Shown here: positions 56,231 to 64,000 of the stretch, piece after piece
How the letters are laid out: every line of letters starts with the position of its first letter
How positions within the stretch are numbered: the first letter of the stretch is position 1
Source: Lindgomyces ingoldianus
Lineage: Eukaryota > Ascomycota > Dothideomycetes > Pleosporales > Lindgomycetaceae
Direction: 5' to 3'
DNA: 64,000 nt
NCBI RefSeq assembly: GCF_010093535.1
Contig: NW_022985234.1
Location: 83,832 to 147,831, forward strand
Translations under genes and position numbers: made by a program
Notes under the pieces: generated by a model
Told to the model about the DNA's origin: nothing
The model's input: the letters and a program-made list of their open reading frames with translations, nothing else
Database searches by the model: none

Positions 56231-59200
56231 TTAACAGACAGAGCGCTAGCACAGAAGCTATATAAGCTGCTATTTAGCAGTAAGCCTTTTATGCTGCTCT
56301 GCTGCGTCTCTACTAGAGGGATTACTATACGCTTAAATAGTCTTATTAACACAGAGGCTAGCAGCTACAATCTAATTTACCTACAACACCTGCAGACAAT
56401 CTAGAAGCACCTACAGCCTAAGATGCTTAGCATTAAGTCTATTCTTATTATAGGATATAATAATTAACTAAATAGATAGGTAGACAAGTACTTCTATATA
56501 GATCTAGTAATTAATAGCTACTAGCTGCCTATACTCTTTATCTCTTATAACATAGGCTGTTATAACTTAATTATAGGCTATAAAGTCTTTAAAAAGGCTA
56601 GCGTCTAGATTAACTATAAGGAATAATTAATTTAGTAGCTAGACAATAATTAAACATAGAACTATAAGCGCAATATTATTGTCTTTATATGTAGTGTGTC
56701 TCTACAGATTAACTAATCTTATTAAGCAGACACTAACTAACAAAATAGGTTTATAAAGATATTAAAAATTAATTAATACTAACTTTAATTAACTTAGAAG
56801 CATAATTAGCAGTAGAACTTAAGAAAAATAAAGAAGTAACTTAATCCTTAACTAATACCTCCTAGTGCTAATTAAGCGCGCTAACGTTAACTAGCTATAT
56901 CTAGAAAAGCACTTGCTAAGGTAGAGCTAGAGGTAAACATAATTAACGCTGCTACATTTATACTGCACGTAAGGCGTAGAGATATTGTAATTAGACATAT
57001 TAGTGTTTATAAAGTTAATTAACTAATTAAGGACTGCTAAGCACCTATAATAGTTAATCCTAAGAATAAGCTTTAACAGCTAATGCTTAAGAAGTTACTA
57101 TCCCTTGCGTACGCTAGAGCTACGCTAGCTTACTTCTTAAAAAGAGACTTAGACAAACTGCTGCTGCACTAACCTAGCGTTAACTATAATATTAAGCTAA
57201 TAGCAGAGAACACTTTATTAAGCAGCCTGCTATACAGCATGTCTCTAGAGCAGCTTAGGCTAGTTAAGGACTATCTAGATGACCACCTGCGACGCAGATT
57301 TATCACGCACAGCAACGCTAGCTACGCTTCTCTAGTCTTGTTTACTAAGAAGCTAGGAAGAGAGTAAAGGTTCTACATAGACTATTATAAGCTTAACATA
57401 ATTATAAAGAAGGACACTTACTTAATACCCTTAATCTAGAAAACGCTTACACAGCTAGCTATAGCTAAGGTCTTTACTAAGCTTAATATATAATAGGTGT
57501 TCTATTACATCTAGCTTACTAAAGAGGTTAAGGACCTAACTACCTTTTAAATATGCTATAGTAACTATAAGTATTATGTGCTGCCTTTTAGACTTTATAA
57601 TAGCTCTGTAACTTTCTAGTAATATATTAATTAAGTTCTACACAGCCTGCTTAATAACTTTTATATAGCCTACTTTAACAACATCTTAATCTACTTAGAC
57701 AACTCTTTACAGTATAAGGCACATGTTACTAAGGTCCTACATTATCTATAAGACACTAGCCTACAGATTAACTTTAAAAAAAGTAAATTTATAGTTACTA
57801 AAATAAAATTTCTAGGTTTTATTATTAGTATAAACAGAATCTATAAGGACTCTGCTAAGGTAGCTGCTGTCTAAGACTAGCCTATACTAACCTTAATTAA
57901 GAGCCTGCAGTTGTTCCTAGGGTTCTGCAACTTCTACTGCGCCTTCTTTAAGGACTATAGTTGCATTGTACAGCTGCTTACAAAGCTGCTTAAGCGTGGC
58001 GCCTAGCATCCTTTAAGAGAGCATAAGTTAGCTATATTTAAGCGCGCTAAAAACTTTATGCTGTTAGATAACATCCTTACGCACTACTTACTAGATTATA
58101 AAACGTGTATAGAGACTAATGTAAGCAACAGAGTTGTTACAGGAGTACTATTACAGCTATAGGACAACAGCATCTAGCGCTCTGTAGCGTTCTACTCTAA
58201 GACTATAAGCCTGCTGCAGATAAACTATAACATATATAATAAAAAGATGCTTATAGTTGTCTAAGGCCTATAAAAGTAGTAAGCGCAGCTAATAAGCCTA
58301 TAATAAGATAAGCTATTTATAGCAATTACTAACTACTAAGCTCTTAAGTACTTTGCTGTTAAGCGTAAGCTTACTCTTTACTAAATATAATAGGCTATGC
58401 TAATAGTAAACTTTAACCTTACGCTAACCTACTGCCTAGGCACTGCTAATGTTGTTGTGGACGCGCTGTTAAAGAAGCAGAAGGAGCTTAAAACATAGAA
58501 AGAAAAAGACAAAGCTGCTTATACATGCTTTTTCTTAAGCTAAAAGTAGATTAGCGTTAGTCTTGTTACTTAATTACGCGCTACTCTATAAAGCACCTCT
58601 TTGCTAAATAAGAAGCTTATAAAGCTGCTACTAATAAATTAACTGTACAAGCTTATTAATTAGATCCTAGATGCTAATTAGAATTATAAGAGCCTATAAT
58701 ACTGCTATAATAAAGCGCAGGATTCTAGCTTATAATAAAAGATTAACACTAAGGGCCTACTACTAAAGAAAGGGAAGCTTATAGTTCTAGCTGCTTAGTT
58801 CCTAAGGACCTACCTTATCTGCGCTGTTTACGCAACGCAACTTACTGCACATCCTAGAACTAGGAAAATAACTAAGCTGCTGCGCAAGTAGTACTACTAG
58901 CTAAGCATAAGCTAAGATGTTAAGACTTACATTAGCGCTTATAAGGCTTATTAGTAGAGCTATATTCTTTAAGATAAAACCCTAGGGCTCTTTAAGCTAC
59001 TACTAATACCTAAGTAAGTATAGTAAAACATCTTTATAAATTTTAAGTTATTCCTACCTAATTAAGCTAGCTATAATAATGTGTTTATTATAGTAGACTA
59101 TCTAAGCAAGCGCTGCTTCTTACTGCTGTGCTATAAGACTATTACTGCTGTAGGGGCTGCGGACCTATACTATTGCCATATCTAGCGCGTCTACAGACCC

Positions 59201-59940
59201 CCTTAATTAATTATCTTTAACTATAGACTATAGTTTACCTCTGCATTTATAGATAAGCTTTGCTGCCTTACTAGTGTTAAATAAAAGCTCTCTACACCTT
59301 ACTATCCCTAGACTAACAGCAACATAGAGGTGCTAAATTAGTATATTAACTAGTAACTGCGTCTATTTATTAATTACTTCTAAGACAACTAGTTAGACCT
59401 GCTGCCCTATATAGACTAGGCTTAAGCATCTCTACTGCACAAGACAACAGGGTTATTACTGTTTAAAATTAAGTTTAGCTATTGTCTAACACACTACTAG
59501 GACTAGGAGGCACGTACAAGACGCTTACTAACTGCGCTAGAGCAGATTTTACATAAAAAGGCTTAGAGCTATGCTAAGCTCTACTACAACACTGTATAAT
59601 AAGTAATTAAGATTATAAGAAAGAGTATTACTTAAGCCTAAAAGTAGTAAGCAGCTTAGGTAAATAAAAAGCAGCGTAAGCCTAACTTTATAGTAGGCAA
59701 CAAGGTATACATAACCCCTAAAGGCTTTACTATAGGGCGCTCTAGCTAGAAGCTTAACTAGCAGATGTACAGGCCCTATTTAATTATAGGCATAAGAGGT
59801 TATTTGTACTAGCTTAAGCTCCCTTTATACATAAGGATGCATAACGTCTTCTACGCAGACTGCCTACAGCAGGCAGCACCTACAACGCTGCTAGATTAGG
59901 TTAAGCCTTTAGAGGAGCTAATTAAAGTTAACAGTTACCC
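56231..59940 (+). pseudogene. chromovirus pol relic: protease, reverse transcriptase, RNase H, integrase
   Basis: Plus-strand landmarks in order. A protease-side segment NLIIGYKVFKKASV lies near 56560. The reverse transcriptase starts at LRRRFITHSNAS near 57275 and has ARVLFTKK-like and YYKLNIIIKKD segments, LPFRLYNSSVTF, and the active-site region YFNNILIYLDNS near 57668-57705 (two Asp to Asn). RNase H reads TNVSNRVVTGVLLQ near 58110 and ends NVVVDAL near 58450. The integrase zinc part reads TAHPRTRKITKLL near 58840, and its core reads YNNVFIIVDYLSKR near 59075. Stops are TAA/TAG only. Non-functional as read. Confidence 0.88.
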
Positions 59941-60280
59941 TAAGTAGCAGGTTTAGGACATCCTAGATAGTTGCGTCTACCGCGGGCGTCTCTAATACTA
60001 AGCCTCATGGGTAGGCTATGATCCTGACCCTACCTGGTATAATGCTGACAGATTCCTTAGAGCTCTGCATAAGGTAAGGGACTTCCACTAAGCATATCCT
60101 ACTAAGCCTGGTCTGCTAGCGCGACTAGACGCCTAGTTGCAAGTGTATAAAAAAGGTAAGAATATAGAACTTGTAAAAGTTAATAATTAACCTACGCTAA
60201 GGTCTTAACTAGTTTAAAGACTAACATAAAAGCGCTAAACTACCTAGTCTTAGGGACAAGACTGCCTTAGAAGGGGGTGA
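59941..60280 (+). pseudogene. chromovirus C-terminal chromodomain and 3' end
   Basis: One of the best preserved coding stretches of the window: ILDSCVYRGRL, then after two stops ASWVGYDPDPTWYNADRFL (about 59953-60055), then ALHKVRDFH. This is the three-strand-plus-helix chromodomain pattern with its aromatic residues (Y, W, W/Y). It would bind methylated histone H3 and target integration. Followed by an untranslated stretch and the polypurine tract at 60269-60280. Confidence 0.88.
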
Positions 60281-60555
60281 TGTGACAGTCCTACGCAGAG
60301 AGCTCTGTCGCGCTTTACATAACAAGCTGCCTGTGCAGCTAATTAGGATATAGAGGGTGCGACTAGCGCAACGCTATTAGTTTGCTTAGCGCTAGCGTCC
60401 TTGCTAGCGCCTTAGCGCTGTAAGCACTTCTTCTGCAGAGCTGCCCTTAAAGCTCCCTTTCTCCTCTTTATCTTAGTGTAGCTGAAATAGAGCCGACCTA
60501 CTCTGCCTTGCTTCCCCAGCTCTATACAGTAGTAGAGACAGTGCTTGTCATCACA
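60281..60555 (+). repeat. chromovirus 3' LTR
   Basis: It begins TGTGACAGTCCTACG and ends GCTTGTCATCACA. Its last 80 bp are un-RIPed, while the corresponding part of the 5' LTR is mutated. Confidence 0.95.
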
Positions 60556-60560
60556 GCTTA

Positions 60561-61030
60561 TCTAAAATAGACCTAAACCTTAGGCTTTATCTACCCCCTG
60601 CTAATTCCTGCTTAACTAATGCAGCACCTGTGCATTAACTTTAAGGAGTTTTCTAAAGACAAGTCTAGATATAATTAAATTATAGTTATAATTAATTGCC
60701 TATTAAAATAAGCTATTTTTATCCCCTGCTATAAAATAATTAACGCCTAGAAAATAGCTGCCTTATTTATTTAATAAGTGTACTATTTTAGCTACACACT
60801 TAAAACTATTATTTTTAATTAAGAACTTTAGTTTATATTTAGTTTCTAGTCTAAGTTCTATTAAATTTTAGGTGTAAAAGTTAAGCTCTCTACTACTTAC
60901 TATAAAAAAATAGATAGCTAAACTAAAATTATAAATAGGTACATTAATTAAAGACTAAAGCCTTTTATTTTTTTACTAAAACAACTAAAGTTCCTTACTG
61001 CTTCGAATTAATTAGGCTTAGATAGCCTGA
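60561..61030 (+). pseudogene. Ty3/Gypsy fragment C: integrase core
   Basis: It continues 41796 and 53949-53976. The plus strand reads LCINFKEFSKDKSRYNQII, then AIFIPCYKIINARKIAALFI and KVKLSTTYYKKIDSQTKI-like sequence (family: DFxxxLPxSxGYxxIxVVVDRxSK...TAYHPQTDGQTE). It stops at the solo LTR 61031-61238. The frame is not recognised beyond it. Confidence 0.82.
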
Positions 61031-61238
61031 TGTTTGCAGTTACGGAGCTCTCCATGCGCTAGCCACCAACACTCCTTTAGCGTACTGCTGCCTAGCAATG
61101 CCACCTGCTGCAGCCTAGAGCTATTAGTGGCCTTAAGTCACATGATGGGTTCATCTAGTACTATATAAACCCGTAGTTGCCCTTCTTTAGCAATACAATC
61201 CAGTTCCTCATGTCTCTAGTGCCTTACATAGCTTCACA
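61031..61238 (+). mobile_element. solo LTR (TGTTTGCAG family), RIP-altered target duplication
   Basis: It begins TGTTTGCAGTTACGG and ends CATAGCTTCACA, 208 bp. The flanks are CCTGA on the left and CTTAA on the right, identical if one C-to-T and one G-to-A change are allowed. Confidence 0.9.
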
Positions 61239-61705
61239 CTTAATTTTTAATATTTATCTACTTTACTAAGGTCTTTGTTAAGATGCCTATAAAAAGTATA
61301 TATTAGTTATATGTTAATATGTTATGTTAGCTAGTTATGGATAAAGCTAGCGTTGCTTATTACTTTATAGTAGTTAATTATGCGTTGTTGTGCGCTGTCT
61401 TACCTCTTGTTATACGCTACCTCTAAACAGCCTTCTGCAAAAAGACAAAACAGACCTCCTAGTGTTAAACAAGCACTACTATTTATATAATACCTCTAAA
61501 TAGTATTGTACAGACAGGTTTCCTACTCTTTATTAAGTAACTAAATAAAGATTTATAGCTACTTACATGTAAATTAAACTCTATCTTTACTCTTATTAAT
61601 TTATAGTTAAATTAGTAAGGAAAAGAATTCCTTTTATATATAATCTTTTAAATAAAAAAGTATAAGAAGAGCTTTCTATCTTACAGCATTTAAACTACTA
61701 ATTAG
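61239..61705. other. RIPed sequence ending in a copia-like leader
   Basis: The last 60 bp (…ACTACTAATTAG) match the leader next to the copia LTR at 22050-22110, so this side is probably the internal region of a minus-strand copia-like element. The rest is not recognised. Confidence 0.4.
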
Positions 61706-61916
61706 TGTTAAATAGACTCTACGCTAGCTATGCAAAGCTAACAGGTTTGCACAGTGTACACATCGCGCAGGGGGGGGTTGCAGGTAACTAGTGTTGATTC
61801 TTCTTGTTCTAAGTCTGTGCGAAGGAAAGGGTATTTATCTGTCTGTGCATACAACTGTGACACAAGACTATGTCACGTGACGCCTAACTGCGTATCTAAA
61901 TACTGCTATTCGGACA
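61706..61916 (-). repeat. diverged copia-like LTR
   Basis: It begins TGTTAAATAGACTC, like the copia LTRs, and ends TATTCGGACA, 211 bp. The middle differs strongly from the 280-bp family, and it is nearly un-RIPed. No target duplication was found (attag/ttaac). It may be a second subfamily. Confidence 0.65.
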
Positions 61917-62816
61917 TTAACTGCTATTTATAGACTAGTAAATTTAAAAAAATAGCAGTTAATAAAATAAACTCTTTATAATAAAGAACAGAAATAGTCT
62001 AACACTACACAGCTTACTTCTGCAAACAGCTAGCTATCTGTAGATAGATAGACTAAGGAGCTACAAGTAGAATATTTTATAACAGACTAAATAACATAGT
62101 TAAAAATAAATTTATATATAATAAAAAACTAAAGACTTTTAAAAAATTTATTAACTAAGTAATAACTTATAACATAAGACATATAAAATATTAAAGGAAA
62201 AAAAAACAAGTGTAATAACATAAAAGTTAGTATAAACACTCTAAAAAAAAGGCCTCTTAATATAATAAAAAGCTAATAGACTTTAGTTACATAAAACACA
62301 CACATAGTACCTCTAAGAAAAAGAGTAAGAGTTCTTTTAAAAGTAACAGACTACCTCTAAGCAAAAAAGAAAAAGATAGCTTAAAAAAAAGCCTATCTAA
62401 ACTATAAAAAAGTAGGCTACTTCTATTAGAAATGTCTAAACTCTAAGAACCTAAAGAATAAAAATAAACAACTAGCTATAAAGGTTATAAACATAAAATA
62501 AGAGCTAATGTTAGAAGAAATCTATAATAGACTTAATAAACAACTCTACTAGAGATGTAGAGCTAACTATAAACTACTAAACTATTCTAAGAATTACTAG
62601 AAAGTAGAAGTGTAGAATAACTATAGAGTTCTCTAAGTAATTAAATAAGCTGCTGTTTTTAAAAGATAGCGTAATTTAACATAAGTTATAAACTATGTTA
62701 AAAATGTAAAATAAAAAGAAAATAGGTTCTCTTTACAACAACTAATAATAGGTATACTTATAAAAAAGCTTGCCTACTAATTCTACTACAGCAAATGTTA
62801 AAAGTGTAAAGACACC
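61917..62816. other. unassigned RIPed repeat remnant
   Basis: A-rich on the plus strand with broken frames containing TTNNRYTYKKACLLILLQ-like residues. I cannot assign it to a family. It ends at the TA target of the next Fot1. Confidence 0.5.
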
Positions 62817-62818
62817 TA

Positions 62819-63227
62819 ACGTACTTTATAGGCGAGTTGCTTACACACCTAAGTTGCTTACTTTTGCTAAAACCCTACTACACTACTCTTTCTATACTAA
62901 TGTATTTCTAATAACACTACTTAGATATGTTAAAGAAATGTTAGATGTAGCTTACACTTTAGGCTTTTAAATAAGATGTAACACTTTTTAAGTAACATGC
63001 TGCAGCTATCTATAGAGTTTTTTAAAAAATAAGAAGTAACTAACGCGCTAGACAACCTTTCTAAGCTAATTATATAGCTAACTTATAAAAGCTAGATAAT
63101 AATAAAAAGTAAGTAATTATTTAGCACATACTTAAGCTAGATGTGCAAGGATTTCCCCTCTAGCTAGCAGCTATAGCTAATATAGCTAATTCTTTACATG
63201 CTAAGCATAATATAGGCTATATTAGTA
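62819..63227 (+). mobile_element. Fot1 transposon, 5' part, interrupted at the right
   Basis: TIR ACGTACTTTATAGGCG preceded by TA (62817-62818). It matches 14754-15165 and is cut by the TSD-less insertion at 63228; the rest lies beyond the window. The 66-codon frame at 62770-62970 starts outside the element and runs through the TIR, so it is an artefact. Confidence 0.85.
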
Positions 63228-64000
63228 AAATACTACAACAGTTCATAAATGATCTGTAAAAGCAAAGCTTGCTTAGAGCAATAGTTAGCACATTAAGGTA
63301 GGCGTAAGGCCGGATGTCCTAGAGCGGGCTAGTATGGCCTCCTCTAACCTGTTTAGAGGTCACATAACCTGTACTTTGTATATAAGCATAAATCCTAACA
63401 AGTAAGGCTTAGTAGTAATTTGTCTCTCTTATAATACACTTCTATCTTTTTTTAAAAGCTTACTTTTAGTGCTATTTATGCTACTTACTATTCTATCTTT
63501 ATAGTAAGTTATTTAGGTTAAAGAATAGTTTATAATAATTTTTATAAATTATTTTATCTTAAGTTGCTTAAAACTTATCTAATAAGTTTTTATATTAGCT
63601 TTAACTATAACTTAACTTTATTTTTTATAGTTACTTTTATTTTATTTTAAGTATTTAGTTGCACTTTTTTTTTTTAGCTAGCTTAGTAGTTTTCTAATAT
63701 TTTTTATATAAGGCCTATAAGTGTTAATAGCATTTCTAGGTTCTAAGTCCCTACGCACTTCTATATGCCTCTAACTAGATTCCTACTGCATTTAGACCTA
63801 TTGTCTTGCCTACGCTGTTATATAGTTGTAGCATAATGCTTAGCAAATTAGTATTAGATAGGTAATAGACATATAATAACAATACTTAACTATAGCATGT
63901 AACTAATTATAGCCTGTAACTAAGCATAGCTAATGCTAATCTCTAACACACTAATATAGCTAATGCTAATCCTTAACATACTAATATAGCTAAAAATATA
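63228..64000 (+). mobile_element. second copy of the TSD-less, Helitron-like element (5' part)
   Basis: It begins AAATACTACAACAG directly after TA, as at 48083, and matches that copy over the first 70 bp and again from about 63500 to the window end. It carries its own insertion at about 63302-63505 and a duplicated stretch near 63915-64000 (GCTAATGCTAAT repeats). Like the first copy it landed in a Fot1 element. The right end lies outside the window. Confidence 0.55.
63302..63505. other. about 200-bp unidentified insertion
   Basis: It is absent from the equivalent place in the first copy (near 48320). Bracketed by GTAGG and GTAAG, a possible RIP-altered target duplication. Little RIPed at its start (GCGTAAGGCCGGATGTCC). 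Not clearly an LTR or a SINE. Confidence 0.4.

Larger units (their letters stand above)
53977..60555 (+). mobile_element. full-length chromodomain Ty3/Gypsy retrotransposon (chromovirus)
   Basis: LTRs of 275 bp (53977-54251, 60281-60555), perfect target duplication GCTTA (53972-53976, 60556-60560), polypurine tract AGAAGGGGGTGA just before the 3' LTR, and a primer-binding site complementary to the LTR interior. Gag, protease, reverse transcriptase, RNase H, integrase and chromodomain follow in Gypsy order. A solo LTR of the family lies at 36436. It sits inside Gypsy fragment C. Confidence 0.96.

Noticed and set aside
59941..60150. Possible host chromodomain (HP1-like) gene
   Set aside because: It is in frame after integrase and directly before the polypurine tract and 3' LTR, so it is the chromovirus C-terminus.
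1..64000. tRNA, rRNA, centromeric satellite or telomere repeats
   Set aside because: None recognised by eye. AT-richness and nesting could suit a pericentromere, but no satellite array is present.

Overview
The window looks like a transposon graveyard from a filamentous ascomycete (Pezizomycotina). It is very AT- and TpA-rich. Recognisable retrotransposon and transposase reading frames run for hundreds of codons but are broken by TAA and TAG stops. Repeated copies differ almost only by C-to-T and G-to-A changes at CpA/TpG. That is the footprint of repeat-induced point mutation (RIP). I see no intact protein gene, tRNA, rRNA or CRISPR array. Every open frame of 60-180 codons is either a shadow of a repeat or a short surviving piece of a broken element.

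Layout, left to right. 1-4327 is the 3' part of a Ty1/copia element (copy I, plus strand) carrying a Fot1/pogo transposon (77-1940). 4328-5223 is a minus-strand piece of the same copia. 5224-22390 is an almost complete minus-strand copia copy II, expanded to 17 kb by nested insertions: solo LTR 5689-5965, Gypsy element 6537-12200, Fot1 14754-16618, solo LTR 17422-17822, a foldback plus half-Fot1 18001-20034, and a short non-autonomous LTR element (TRIM) 20208-21810. 22391-31695 holds two broken Gypsy remnants interrupted by a chimeric LTR and by a full-length chromodomain Gypsy (24580-31113). 31696-33050 holds a solo LTR and the one gene-like relic, a Cys-rich/poly-Glu protein. About 33050-40901 is a second copia family (minus strand) interrupted by Fot1 33547-35412, a solo LTR, and an LTR split by an 890-N gap.

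41131-61030 is a plus-strand Gypsy RNase H/integrase remnant. It hosts copia copy III (41797-53943) and a full chromodomain Gypsy (53977-60555). Copy III itself hosts a solo LTR, a Fot1 split by a Helitron-like insertion (48083-50766), and a Fot1 deletion derivative (51857-52988). The right end has a diverged copia-like LTR, unassigned RIPed DNA, a Fot1 5' part and a second copy of the Helitron-like insertion running off the window.

Boundaries are mostly firm. Fourteen LTR insertions or LTR elements carry 5-bp target duplications I could read directly, one of them RIP-altered. The Fot1 elements carry TA duplications, and several empty sites can be read in sister copies within the window. The least ordinary items are: a self-priming primer-binding-site signature in the two chromodomain Gypsy elements; the TRIM with palindromic 26-bp repeats; a foldback built from two Fot1 5' ends; Fot1 copies sitting exactly on deletion breakpoints; a TSD-less element with un-RIPed cargo; and the RIP-inactivated Cys-rich gene relic.
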